From the NCBI GenBank assembly GCA_964440935.1, contig CAYTTY010000008.1, forward strand, positions 1 through 64,000: 64,000 bases of DNA, given 5' to 3'. Shown here piece after piece: positions 25,219-34,601 of this stretch. A program made the translations under genes and the position numbers. The stretch is from WJJR01 sp964440935 (GTDB lineage Bacteria; Zixibacteria; MSB-5A5; WJJR01). Under the pieces are notes generated by a model. It saw only the letters and a list, made by a program, of their open reading frames with translations, had not been told where the DNA came from and did no database searches. Every line of letters begins with the position of its first letter. Within the stretch, counting starts at the first letter, position 1.

Positions 25219-27938
25219 CGTTGATCCAGTTCATCCGTCCAATTGGTGACGACGTCAATGCGGTTATCGGACTCCCCGACTCCCAGACTGACGACGATGA
25301 AGCGTTCCCCATCAGCGGTGACACTCCACGGGGAATTCGTGGAGAGTGCCCGAGTTCCAAACAGCCGTTTGGGTTCTCCCGCCCGGAAAGAGGATCCACT
25401 GCCGTCAACGTCGACTTGCATGACCGAGCCGTCCGCTGCGATGTAGTAGAGCGTGTTGCCGTCGCCACTCCAGTAAGAAAAATCGCCGCCGGTGTTGGAA
25501 ATCTGCCATTTGCCGCCGGGGCCGGGGAAGGGACGGACATACACTTCGTATCGCCCGGTCTCGTTCGATGAAAAAGCCAGCCAGCGTCCGTCAGGAGAGA
25601 TGTGAGCGTCATCTTCATCGAACTCAGTCTGCTGGAAGGGCGTCAATTCTCCCGTGGCGTCGCCGGTTTCGGGATCAATGGGAAGGCTCCAAATGTCGTC
25701 ACCAATGCCGCTATCGCCCAAACCATAGATAATGAGAGTTCGTCCATCTTTCGACGTACTGATTGGCCATTTCGAACTCTTCGACTGGTAGACTGCCGTG
25801 GCATCCCCCGCGCCGCTCGAACTCTTACGATAGATGTTGTAATTCCCGGCCCGGGAGGACGAATAGTAAATGGACTTTCCATCCGGTGACCACACAGGGT
25901 TCATATCTCCGCTTGGGTCGAAGGTCAGCCGGGTCTTCACGTTGCGTTCCAAGTCGAACACCCAGATGTCATTGTTGGCAGAATTGCTCTCTTCCAATTC
26001 CACCGCGAAGAACTTTCCATCGGGCGACAATTGGCAGTTGCCATACACGCCCACGTCGCCCAGGCTGTCCGTCACGGCGCCAGACCGGTCGTACCACAGA
26101 AGTTGGTTGACAACTGTCCCTGCTCCAGTGAGATAGCTCACAGTGCCGTTTTCGGAAGCCGTGAACACGGCGTTGTTGAATCCGGCGTCGAAGTAGACGT
26201 TTTCGGCAATCGGGAAAGGATCTCCTAAATACTCGAGCGCATCGGGGTCGAAGGCGCGCGCCATGAGCGTACCGTCGCGTGTGAACATCAGGTGGTCCTT
26301 GGCATAGATCGCGTTACCCTCCGACTGGAACAGAACCCTGTCCATCGACCCATCGAGTGACGCAACATGGATCGAGTCGTCGGCTTTTTCGGCCCCTCCA
26401 GTACCCGTCCGTACATAGTAGAGGAAGTGTTTCCCGTCGGGCAGGAACCAGGGCCAGCGATGTGTCTTGCGTTCACCTGTTGTATCCGGCTGGGTCACCT
26501 GAGTCGGGACTCCGCCCGCAGCGGACACCCGCCAAATCCCACTGACCGATGCCGGGGCAAAGACGATGTCGCCATTCTTGTTCCAGCTACCGCCCCGGCC
26601 GGATTCGGAATCACAGAGCACGACCGGCGGTCCGCCGGTGACGTCGATCTTCTTGAGTTTGCCGTTCTGTGTGAAGAATCCCACATAGCGGCTGTCGGGT
26701 GACCAGAATGGATACCAGGCCAATTCGGTGCCGGGGAGTTGTTGTGCGGTCAGTTTGTCGACCGGGCGCAGCCAGAGTGTCGGTGTTTGCACCGAGTCGA
26801 CCGCGGCATAGACGATGTACTTACCGTTTGGAGACACAGCCAGGTTACCGCCCCCTTCGACCGCAAGGCCAAGTCCTGTCGGAGGGACGATTGAGAATCG
26901 ATAGACGTCCGCTGCTCCGATGCCGGAACCGCGTCCGAAGGCGACGTAGATCAGTACCAGGGCCAGTACCGCCGAGACGGCCCAAGGCAGCCAGGCCAGC
27001 AAACGGTGTCCGACCGGAGGGTCATCCACGTCGGGACGAGTGGCTTGGGACACACGCGACGGCGCCCGCGATGGCGCGCGGCTTGCCGATACCCGGCTTT
27101 GTGAAATCCGGCTCACACGCTTGCGACCGGAATCGCGTTTGAACCGGCGTAGGTCCTTCGCCACCTCACGCGCCGACTGATAGCGTTCATCCGGTTCCTT
27201 CTGGAGACATTCCAAGAGTATGCGATCCAGTTCGGGATCAAGATCGGGATTGACAGCCGATGGCGGCGCAGCTTCCACATTGACGATCTCGTACATGATC
27301 GCTGCTTCGTGAGCTCCGGTGAAGGGCATCTGACCGGTGAGCAACTCGTATAGGACAACACCGAGCGAGAAGATATCGGAGCGATGATCGACATCGTGTC
27401 CGAGAGCCTGCTCGGGCGACATGTATCCCGTGGTTCCAAGGGTGCTGCCTTCTTTGGTCAGGCGCGAGGCAACACCGCGCAGCTTGGCAAGGCCAAAGTC
27501 GGTGATCTGCGCGATGCCATCCTTGCGCAGCATAATGTTCTCGGATTTGATGTCGCGATGGACGATACCTTGCTGGTGCGCAGCAGCCAGCCCGTCGGCG
27601 ATTTGTGCACCGATCTCAACGATCTGGGTGATGGACAGTGAGTCCTTCTTGTCGCGCAGTGTTTGCCCGTCGACATACTCCATCACAATGAACATGCGCC
27701 CGTCGTGCTCCTGAACGTCGTGAATGGAGCAGACGTTCGGGTGTGTGAAGGCCGCCGCCGCTTTGGCTTCCTGTAGAAATCGGGCTTTGACCTCGCCCTC
27801 CAGCGCGAGATGCTCCGGGAGGAACTTCAAGGCGACTTTGCGGTCGAGCTTCGTGTCCTCGGCGAGAAATACTTCACCCATGCCGCCGGCGCCGAGCTTC
27901 TCGATCACCCGATACTGTGCAATTGTTAGACCAATCAT
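25215..27938 (-). CDS. Membrane Ser/Thr kinase with TolB/WD40-like propeller
   Basis: A 907-residue protein. The Hanks kinase (about 8-270) carries GAGGMGEVF, VALK, HRDIKSEN, DFGLA and GTTGYMSPEQ. A Ser/Arg-rich juxtamembrane linker (about 272-300) could be phosphorylated. One membrane helix lies at about 313-333. A large extracytoplasmic beta-propeller follows, with repeated SPDGK/WSPDG strands typical of PD40/TolB repeats. This fits a sensor whose propeller binds an envelope ligand. The start at 27938 matches the MIGxTIAxY start of its paralogues. It is first in the operon and divergent from the SPFH gene across a 23-bp palindrome. Confidence 0.88.
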   Translation of the reverse strand: MIGLTIAQYRVIEKLGAGGMGEVFLAEDTKLDRKVALKFLPEHLALEGEVKARFLQEAKAAAAFTHPNVCSIHDVQEHDGRMFIVMEYVDGQTLRDKKDSLSITQIVEIGAQIADGLAAAHQQGIVHRDIKSENIMLRKDGIAQITDFGLAKLRGVASRLTKEGSTLGTTGYMSPEQALGHDVDHRSDIFSLGVVLYELLTGQMPFTGAHEAAIMYEIVNVEAAPPSAVNPDLDPELDRILLECLQKEPDERYQSAREVAKDLRRFKRDSGRKRVSRISQSRVSASRAPSRAPSRVSQATRPDVDDPPVGHRLLAWLPWAVSAVLALVLIYVAFGRGSGIGAADVYRFSIVPPTGLGLAVEGGGNLAVSPNGKYIVYAAVDSVQTPTLWLRPVDKLTAQQLPGTELAWYPFWSPDSRYVGFFTQNGKLKKIDVTGGPPVVLCDSESGRGGSWNKNGDIVFAPASVSGIWRVSAAGGVPTQVTQPDTTGERKTHRWPWFLPDGKHFLYYVRTGTGGAEKADDSIHVASLDGSMDRVLFQSEGNAIYAKDHLMFTRDGTLMARAFDPDALEYLGDPFPIAENVYFDAGFNNAVFTASENGTVSYLTGAGTVVNQLLWYDRSGAVTDSLGDVGVYGNCQLSPDGKFFAVELEESNSANNDIWVFDLERNVKTRLTFDPSGDMNPVWSPDGKSIYYSSSRAGNYNIYRKSSSGAGDATAVYQSKSSKWPISTSKDGRTLIIYGLGDSGIGDDIWSLPIDPETGDATGELTPFQQTEFDEDDAHISPDGRWLAFSSNETGRYEVYVRPFPGPGGKWQISNTGGDFSYWSGDGNTLYYIAADGSVMQVDVDGSGSSFRAGEPKRLFGTRALSTNSPWSVTADGERFIVVSLGVGESDNRIDVVTNWTDELDQR

Positions 27939-27961
27939 ATTTGTGTTCCGTCTCCACTCAA

Positions 27962-27984
27962 AACATGACAATGATTGTCATGTT
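27962..27984. promoter_or_regulatory. 23-bp palindrome in a divergent promoter region
   Basis: Perfect 11-bp arms (AACATGACAAT and ATTGTCATGTT) around one central base. It lies 24 bp upstream of the kinase operon start and 222 bp upstream of the SPFH gene. Its position suggests an operator for a dimeric regulator that could act on both directions. It does not share the GTRG/GGTGC flank of the intergenic repeats. Confidence 0.5.
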
Positions 27985-28205
27985 CTCAAGTTGGGAAGAT
28001 AGAGATTCCGCCGTCCGGGCGCCATAACTCAAAGTGCAAATCATTGCATTGGGGCGATTCCCACAGGTCTGTTGAAATGTTGCCTAGCGATGGATTTTTG
28101 TCCGGGAGCCGGTGTCCCCAAAAAGGGTCCCGCCGATACGAACACTGTGGCACCGTCGCCTTTTGCGGCACAGAGCAACCAAACGAGACAGAGGGTGGGA
28201 GAGAG

Positions 28206-29375
28206 ATGGGCGTATTCCTCGAAATCATTGAATGGACCGATCCGACCGGTGAGGAAATGATTCATCGGATCCCGGAAGAGGGATCGGCCGACATCAAGTG
28301 GGGCGCGCAGTGCATCGTGCGCGACTCGCAATCCGCTGTGTTTTTCCGTGACGGCAAAGCCTGCGACGTGTTGGGCACCGGGCGGCACACACTGACCTCG
28401 CTCAACCTGCCGATCCTGACACGCATCATGGCGTTGCCCTGGGGGACCAAATCGCCGTTTCGGTGTGAGGTGTACTTTCTCAATCACAAGGTCTTCACCC
28501 AGCTCCGGTGGGGAACGACCCATCCGGTGGCGTTTCGCGATCGGGAGTTGGGCCTGGTGCGTCTACGTGCCTTTGGTAACTTTACGATGAAGATCAATGA
28601 ACCGCTGCTGTTCCTGAACACCATCGTTGGGCGCCAGGCGATCTATACGACCGATGACATCGAGCAGTACCTGCGCGATGTGATTGTCTTCCGTCTCAAT
28701 GATCTGTTCGGCGAGACGCTCGATACGATTTTCGATCTGCCGCGCCAGTATGAGGAATTGGCGCAGGCGGCGAAGGAGCGCATTAGCATCGAGTTTCAGA
28801 AATACGGTTTGGAACTGATCGATTTCTATATCACGTCGATCACCCCGCCGGAAGATGTGCAGAAGATGATCGACGCGCGCGGCGGAATGGAAGCGGTCGG
28901 CGATCTCAATCGATTTCTCAAGTTCGGGTTGGCCAAGGCGTTTGCCGAGTCGGGCGGGGGGTGGCCCGCGGCCGGCGCCGGAATGGGAATGGGAGCCGGT
29001 GTCGGCATGATGATGCCCGGCCTGATGTCGCGGGCGATTGGTCCCGATATGATCGATCTGCGCTCCGAGTCGGTGGCCACGATTACCTGTCCGAAGTGCG
29101 GCAGTGACACACCGGAAGCGTCGCGGTTCTGTTACCGTTGCGGGCATCATATGGTCGCGATTAACCGCTGCCCGTCATGTGACAACGATCTCCCCGCCGA
29201 GGCCAACTTCTGCATGGTCTGCGGCACGAAGTTGGCCGAGACGCTCACATGCAGTTCGTGCAACGCCAAGCTGCCGCTCGGATCGAAGTTCTGTCCCGAG
29301 TGTGGCAACGAAATCGGCGGCAGCCCGGCGGATGAAACGCCAAACGGGGAACCACCTCCGGCACCGGCGGGATAG
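28206..29375 (+). CDS. SPFH-domain protein with C-terminal zinc ribbons
   Basis: A 389-residue protein. The SPFH/band-7 domain (about 20-235) is of the type found with zinc ribbons in YdjI-like proteins. A Gly/Met/Ala-rich linker (about 255-280) follows, then three pairs of CxxC zinc knuckles (CPKCGSD...CYRCG, CPSCDND...CMVCG, CSSCNAK...CPECG). SPFH proteins oligomerise on membranes; no membrane helix is visible here. The ATG at 28206 has GGGAGAG just upstream and matches the family start (MGxFxExI), so upstream in-frame codons are excluded. A zinc-ribbon protein gene follows directly, suggesting a complex. Confidence 0.85.
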   Translation: MGVFLEIIEWTDPTGEEMIHRIPEEGSADIKWGAQCIVRDSQSAVFFRDGKACDVLGTGRHTLTSLNLPILTRIMALPWGTKSPFRCEVYFLNHKVFTQLRWGTTHPVAFRDRELGLVRLRAFGNFTMKINEPLLFLNTIVGRQAIYTTDDIEQYLRDVIVFRLNDLFGETLDTIFDLPRQYEELAQAAKERISIEFQKYGLELIDFYITSITPPEDVQKMIDARGGMEAVGDLNRFLKFGLAKAFAESGGGWPAAGAGMGMGAGVGMMMPGLMSRAIGPDMIDLRSESVATITCPKCGSDTPEASRFCYRCGHHMVAINRCPSCDNDLPAEANFCMVCGTKLAETLTCSSCNAKLPLGSKFCPECGNEIGGSPADETPNGEPPPAPAG

Positions 29376-29407
29376 CGTTGGGATACAACATCCGGGATTG
29401 CGGTTCG

Positions 29408-30763
29408 ATGCTGTCATGGGAAGTAAAATGTCCGCACTGCGGCGGCCCGAATGACGTGGGTGCCGACCGTTATTGTCTCTCCTGTCAGTTCTGTGGTGCT
29501 GGTCTGTGGGTGCGACTGCCCGACCGCTACACCACCCTGGTGGCTCGGCGACGGACCGAGAAGCGCGAGGCGGTGTTCGCGTGGGACCGTCATTTGAAAT
29601 CAAACGGCCAGCCGCTGTCACGATCGCGACGCGAAGCACGCTGTGTGTACATCCCGTTCTGGAAAATCAGCACCACGTTGGCTGTTCCCATGCTGAAGAG
29701 TCGCACGCGTGTGACGCCAACCACGATGTCCTACGGCAACGAGTCAACGGCGCAGTTGCGCTCTTATGAAACAGAAGAACGGACCGTCGAGGAACTCGAG
29801 TGGGAGATCAAACCGTGGGAGATGACGATCCCGGCGTGTGACGCGAACGATTGGGGATTGGCGTCATTGGGTGTGCGAGTTGAGACTATGCCGCTCTCGG
29901 GATGGGACGCGATTACGCTGGATGATATCAGCACGTGTTGGCCCGTCACGGTGAATGAGTCTGACGCCTTACAGCGAATCGACAAGACAGTCGGAGCGGT
30001 AACGCGTCAGAGCCGTCACAAAGTCGTCGGTGACTGTCATTTGATTACCCCGAAGCTGGCGCTGGTTCATTGGCCGGTATGGGTGTTGAGCGATCGGAAT
30101 GATGGTGCGCCGAGATCAGTTGAGATCGATGCGGTGAGTGGACGTGTGATCCGCGATGGTCAAATCGACGTCGAGAGCATTGATACGGGATACACCGCCG
30201 AGCCCGGCGAGTCGCCGAGTTTGCTGCCGCATCGGTGCATGAACTGTGGGTATGACTTAGATGTCGATGATCGTTATGTGGTGTTTTCCTGCAAGAACTG
30301 CCAGTCGCTGATTGCCCATAACAGCAACGGTAAGCGCGAACCGGTGTCGGTCGAATTTGCGGCGACCGAACAGGAGCCGCGCAAATACACATGGTATCCA
30401 TTTTGGTCGTACGGCGGTGGACATTTGCTGATTCCTGCATTCGCGATTCGCAATTACCGTTTACTTGTACGCTTCAGCGAAATCATGTCGGGGCAGGAGC
30501 GTGGATTTCAGCCACCGCCGAAGAATCGACGGTTGAAGGGTCTGATTGGCGCCACCCTCCCGAACGACGCCGCCACTGGCTTCGCCCGAGTGGTGATGGA
30601 ACGCGATCGGTGGCAGGGCATCCTGCCGGGCAATCAATCGTTACCGATCGATTTGGAACGGACTCCGGGACTCGTCTACGCGCCGCTTGACCGGACGGGA
30701 AGTGAACTCGTTGATCGAGTGACCGGTTTATGCATGCCGTGTTCGGCGTTGGATGACGTCTGA
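29408..30763 (+). CDS. Zinc-ribbon protein partnered with the SPFH gene
   Basis: A 451-residue protein I do not recognise by name. It begins with a zinc ribbon (CPHCGGPN...CLSCQFCG). A second ribbon (CMNCGYD...CKNCQS) lies in the middle. Between and after them are Trp-rich segments (EIKPWEMTIPACD, WPVWVLS, YTWYPFWSYGGG). Its start lies near the SPFH stop (TTG at 29378 or the ATG at 29408 used here; neither has a strong ribosome site). The close spacing and shared ribbons suggest the pair work together, possibly on the membrane surface. Function unknown. Confidence 0.75.
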   Translation: MLSWEVKCPHCGGPNDVGADRYCLSCQFCGAGLWVRLPDRYTTLVARRRTEKREAVFAWDRHLKSNGQPLSRSRREARCVYIPFWKISTTLAVPMLKSRTRVTPTTMSYGNESTAQLRSYETEERTVEELEWEIKPWEMTIPACDANDWGLASLGVRVETMPLSGWDAITLDDISTCWPVTVNESDALQRIDKTVGAVTRQSRHKVVGDCHLITPKLALVHWPVWVLSDRNDGAPRSVEIDAVSGRVIRDGQIDVESIDTGYTAEPGESPSLLPHRCMNCGYDLDVDDRYVVFSCKNCQSLIAHNSNGKREPVSVEFAATEQEPRKYTWYPFWSYGGGHLLIPAFAIRNYRLLVRFSEIMSGQERGFQPPPKNRRLKGLIGATLPNDAATGFARVVMERDRWQGILPGNQSLPIDLERTPGLVYAPLDRTGSELVDRVTGLCMPCSALDDV

Positions 30764-30805
30764 CCCTTTACATGATTCCCATGACATCCCCATATTCCAC
30801 ACCAT

Positions 30806-31747
30806 ATGGGTACATCGCAGCAACACCTCGTCGGCGCGTGCGATCTCGGCACCTACTCCGGTTTGATTCTCATCGCACGTCGTGCGAGGCGGGGATGGTC
30901 TGTTCTCGCGGAAGAACAGCACACGCTCGACTTGCTGGGCGATGGTGTTGATCGTGGTCGCTTGCCATACAGCGCGATTGCGAGAGCTGAGGGGTTGGTG
31001 CAGCGGTTCGATGATCTGACCGAACGCCATGCTTGCGACAGCGCCGCAGTTGTGGCCACGGCGGCATTGCGGAATGCGGCCAATCGCTCGGAGATCGTCC
31101 GGCGGTTGCGTCAGTCGACACGTCATCCGGTACGCGTGCTGGGGACGCGGCGTGAAGGTGTGCTGTCTGCGCGTGGGGCGCTGATCGGCTTGCCGAGATT
31201 TCGAGGACATTCAATCATCGTTGATATCGGTGGCGGGTCGACCGAGGCGATTAGAGAAACGGATACTGGATTCGTCTTTCGCGGTGTCCCATGGGGGGCT
31301 TCGAAAGCAACGGCTGCGTGGTTCGGCGATCAACCGACCAAACGTCAGCAATCTCGCATCGATCTGATGGATGAGGCCGATGCGGTCATGCGTGGCCTGC
31401 CCGGTTGGAATCGTGCACGTGACCAGCGTCTGGTCGGAATCGGGGGGACGATTGTGACCCTGGCAGCCCTTCAAGCACGCCATCGGCGGTTTGATCCCCA
31501 AAACCTGCACGGCCGTGAGTTAACGCGAAGTTGGCTGGAGCGGACGGCCAAGCGTCTGGCCGGTCTGTCACGATCCCAAAAAGAGCACTTGATACCCTTC
31601 GATCCCAGGCGTGCACGCGTCATTACGGCTGGAACTTTCCTCTGGGCTGGAGTGTTGAACCGTTTTGATGTAGATCGAGTTACCGTGTCGGCGCGGGGAT
31701 TACGCTGGGGCGTGGCCGATTACCTCGTTGAACACAGGCGAATTTAG
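30806..31747 (+). CDS. Ppx/GppA-family phosphatase
   Basis: A 313-residue protein of the ASKHA fold. The phosphate-1-like segment is ACDLGTYSGLILIA, phosphate-2 is IIVDIGGGSTEA, and a third glycine-rich site is GIGGTIVTLAAL. Family members degrade polyphosphate or convert pppGpp to ppGpp. At this length it is the short, two-domain form, without the C-terminal HD-like extension of E. coli Ppx. The ATG at 30806 lies about 9 nt after a possible CATATT -10 box, so the leader may be very short. It stands alone, 42 bp after the zinc-ribbon gene. Confidence 0.88.
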   Translation: MGTSQQHLVGACDLGTYSGLILIARRARRGWSVLAEEQHTLDLLGDGVDRGRLPYSAIARAEGLVQRFDDLTERHACDSAAVVATAALRNAANRSEIVRRLRQSTRHPVRVLGTRREGVLSARGALIGLPRFRGHSIIVDIGGGSTEAIRETDTGFVFRGVPWGASKATAAWFGDQPTKRQQSRIDLMDEADAVMRGLPGWNRARDQRLVGIGGTIVTLAALQARHRRFDPQNLHGRELTRSWLERTAKRLAGLSRSQKEHLIPFDPRRARVITAGTFLWAGVLNRFDVDRVTVSARGLRWGVADYLVEHRRI

Positions 31748-31952
31748 ACTGTCCTTTAGTTGTTGGACCACTGAATCGACGTTGATTCACACATCCAATC
31801 ACTCCTAAGGGGAAGCCACTCAGCCACTTCGTGATCGAGTGCGGTCGTGTGACCCGAACTGAAAAACCTTGACTGGTTCCTCGAACCGCTCCTAATTCGG
31901 CTTTCCCATAGCCACGTTGACGATTGTTGGCCTTTGGAACCTCGGAGCCACT

Positions 31953-34601
31953 TTGGATTGTGAAATCAACGCCCTGAAGACCCCCGTCAGATATTACCGA
32001 CTATTCCTGGCACTGACTGTGATTGGTGTCCTGCTCGTGGCCTGTCCGCAGATGGTGGGCGCCGGAGGTCCCCAAATTCCGTTTCAGTGGGACATCCGTG
32101 CAAATACCGACTCGATTGAGCTCGACACCTCCTCCGTTCCCGGATCGAACACCATTGTCGATTTGCGTGCTGCCGATAGTGACGTGTGGGCAGCCACCGA
32201 GGGTGGGGTGAGCCACTACGTGGCGCTCGACGATCAGTGGGAGATCTCCACCACGGAAAACGGTCTCAGCACGAACGAGATCCCAGCGATCCTCTACGTC
32301 GATGGAACTCATCTTTGGGCGGCGACCTCCCATACCGAGGTAGTGGAAGGAACAAACGCACAATTCGGTGACGGACTCTTTCTCTCCATGAACGGTGGGG
32401 AAACGTGGATGAATAAGTCGCCGGCCAACGGCCAGGCCTCGGGACCGTTCTCTCTGTGCTTCGACTTCGCGTCGTTCCGCGGGAATGTCGTTGCTGCCTG
32501 CTTTGCGGGTGGTTTGGTGATCACCGGTGATGATGGAGAGTCATGGGAAAACATCTTCCTTTCCCGCGCCGACAGTCTGGATTACGTCAATCGCCGATTT
32601 CTGGAGCGCTCCAACCGATATTTCTCAGTGGGGGTCGATACGACGATTGAGGATTCGTTGATTCTGTACGCCGGGACGGCGGACGGAATTATCAAGTATG
32701 TGTATCTCGACTCGGCGCTTGTCCTTCATGGAGACCGATTCAATAGTGTGGCCACCGACGGTCGCAATGTCTATGTGGCCACTAACCGAGGTCTGTCGTT
32801 CACGTCTACTTCAAGCACCAATTGGACGACTTGGTACACCAACTCCGGGCTTACGACCAATCGCATCAGTGAGGTGTTGGTCAGTGGCGACACGGTGGTT
32901 GCGGGCGTGGACTCGGTCGATGTCGATGCCGGTGCCGGATTGGTGATTTCCACCGATGCCGGCGAGACGTGGACGGCGTACGCACCCGAACAAACAGTCG
33001 GCCGGGGACGTCAAGTGAAAGACATTACCACGGCGGCCGGAGCGATCTGGGTGGCGTGTGGTGGTGGCGGTCTAATCCGCTCCGAGGATTTGGGCCAGAC
33101 ATGGACCAATATCTTCCCCGATTCCACACTGGCGGAAGACTTCCGCGACACCACACTCCCCACATCCCTGAAAAACTATGTGAATGCACTAACGACGCAG
33201 GCGGTGTTGGACACCACCTATCTGTTTGCCGGAACGGACAGCGGGTACGTTCTGTACATCATCCCTGGTGATTCACTGCCGGACACGGCTGGGCTGGGCA
33301 TAGCAGGCGAACAGACGACCGGTCTCGGACGCCGTGTGGTCGGCTTCGACGTTCAGACCGGTACCGAAGACGGTGACGTGCTGTGGGCGTGGACCGACAC
33401 GATCCCCGGTGTATCCGGATTCCCGGGGTATGCGGTCTCAACAAATTTTGGTGTGGATTGGCGGGTCGCCAACGCCAACCTGCAAGTGCGCGGTATCGGC
33501 TTCAGCAACACCGATTCGTTGTGGATTGCCACAGACAACGTGTTTTACAGTGGGATGTACCCCGATATTGATCGCGATCAATTGGTGTCGCAGCCCGGTT
33601 TCCAGACGATTCTTTCGGATGGTGTGATCCATCCACCGGTCCGTGACGTTGCGACCGAATTCGAATCGTCCGATGACGATGCCGAGGTCGCATTTGTGTG
33701 GGTGGCGACCGATTCCGGTCTCGCGGTGTTCAACCCCCGAAGCCTGCAGTGGGGCGTTCTCCATCCCAACCGGCGTCCCCTCCAACCGGATGCGCGGAGC
33801 CAATTTACATACACCGGCCGGGACACGTCGGATGCCGAAGAGTTCCTCTCACTGTCCGGTAACTTTGTCACCGCACTGGCCGTGCACAAGCAGGGAAACA
33901 CGCGTTGGATTTGGGCCGGTACGCAGACGACCGGGTCGGGACAGAGCAATGGCATTTCACGATCCATCGACGGTGGCAAGACCTGGGTGGTACCGATTAC
34001 CGGTCATCGTGTCTTCAACTTCGCATTTGATGGGTCCAATGTCTGGGCGGCGTCCTCTGAAGGACTGCTGCATTCACCGGACAATGGCGCCACGTGGGAT
34101 ACGTTGAGTCATTTCGTCGATCCCGAAAGCGGTGCGTCGATCGATTCACTCACCGAGGTCTTCGCCGTGGCCGTGGTCGATGACGAGGTCTGGGTAGGAA
34201 CGGAGAACGGCACTGCGTTTCTCGACCGTGATGATCCGGTACACACGCTGCGCGTGCGCCGGTCGTTCCCAACGGTTACGGCCGAGCAAGGGTCGGGAGA
34301 GGGTGGCACGTACGCGACGCCAGTACCGTTCTCGCCGAACTTCCATCCGAACGGTGTTCGTGTTCACTACACACCTCCGGTCGATGGCCCGGTGACGATC
34401 ACGATCTATGACTTTGCCAACCGTGAAGTCCGCATTGTGACCGACGGGGAGCAACGTTTCGCGGACCAGACCTACCACGAAGCCGACATTTGGGATGGCC
34501 GCAACGGCCAAGGCGACATTGTGGCCGTGGGGACCTATTTCTATGTAATCGAATACTCCAATGGCGATGTCCACTGGGGCAAGATGGCGGTGATACCATG
34601 A
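31953..34601 (+). CDS. Secreted beta-propeller protein with FlgD-like C-terminal domain
   Basis: An 882-residue protein. After a signal peptide (core LFLALTVIGVLLVA) it has repeated propeller-type blades of the kind TDVWAATEGG, GETWTNIFP and DSGLAVFNP. These resemble two-component-regulator propellers and BNR/sortilin-like repeats. The last about 95 residues form an FlgD-like Ig domain (VTITIYDFANREVR...WDGRNGQGDIVAVGTYFY), common at the C-terminus of FCB secreted proteins and often used in T9SS sorting. No ATG lies near; the TTG at 31953 has GGAG 5 nt upstream and is preferred to a TTG at 31917. Its stop overlaps the next start by 4 bp, coupling it to a PorV/PorQ-family protein. Confidence 0.8.
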   Translation: MDCEINALKTPVRYYRLFLALTVIGVLLVACPQMVGAGGPQIPFQWDIRANTDSIELDTSSVPGSNTIVDLRAADSDVWAATEGGVSHYVALDDQWEISTTENGLSTNEIPAILYVDGTHLWAATSHTEVVEGTNAQFGDGLFLSMNGGETWMNKSPANGQASGPFSLCFDFASFRGNVVAACFAGGLVITGDDGESWENIFLSRADSLDYVNRRFLERSNRYFSVGVDTTIEDSLILYAGTADGIIKYVYLDSALVLHGDRFNSVATDGRNVYVATNRGLSFTSTSSTNWTTWYTNSGLTTNRISEVLVSGDTVVAGVDSVDVDAGAGLVISTDAGETWTAYAPEQTVGRGRQVKDITTAAGAIWVACGGGGLIRSEDLGQTWTNIFPDSTLAEDFRDTTLPTSLKNYVNALTTQAVLDTTYLFAGTDSGYVLYIIPGDSLPDTAGLGIAGEQTTGLGRRVVGFDVQTGTEDGDVLWAWTDTIPGVSGFPGYAVSTNFGVDWRVANANLQVRGIGFSNTDSLWIATDNVFYSGMYPDIDRDQLVSQPGFQTILSDGVIHPPVRDVATEFESSDDDAEVAFVWVATDSGLAVFNPRSLQWGVLHPNRRPLQPDARSQFTYTGRDTSDAEEFLSLSGNFVTALAVHKQGNTRWIWAGTQTTGSGQSNGISRSIDGGKTWVVPITGHRVFNFAFDGSNVWAASSEGLLHSPDNGATWDTLSHFVDPESGASIDSLTEVFAVAVVDDEVWVGTENGTAFLDRDDPVHTLRVRRSFPTVTAEQGSGEGGTYATPVPFSPNFHPNGVRVHYTPPVDGPVTITIYDFANREVRIVTDGEQRFADQTYHEADIWDGRNGQGDIVAVGTYFYVIEYSNGDVHWGKMAVIP

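Noticed and set aside
19760..27938. Kinase array as a defence system
   Set aside because: Apart from the kinases there is no nuclease, ATPase or other effector typical of kinase-based phage defence; the TolB/TPR and propeller parts fit signalling.
31869..31898. Promoter TTGACT...TAATTC before the propeller gene
   Set aside because: The -35 box is good but the -10 box matches poorly and the spacer is 18 bp; not strong enough to list.
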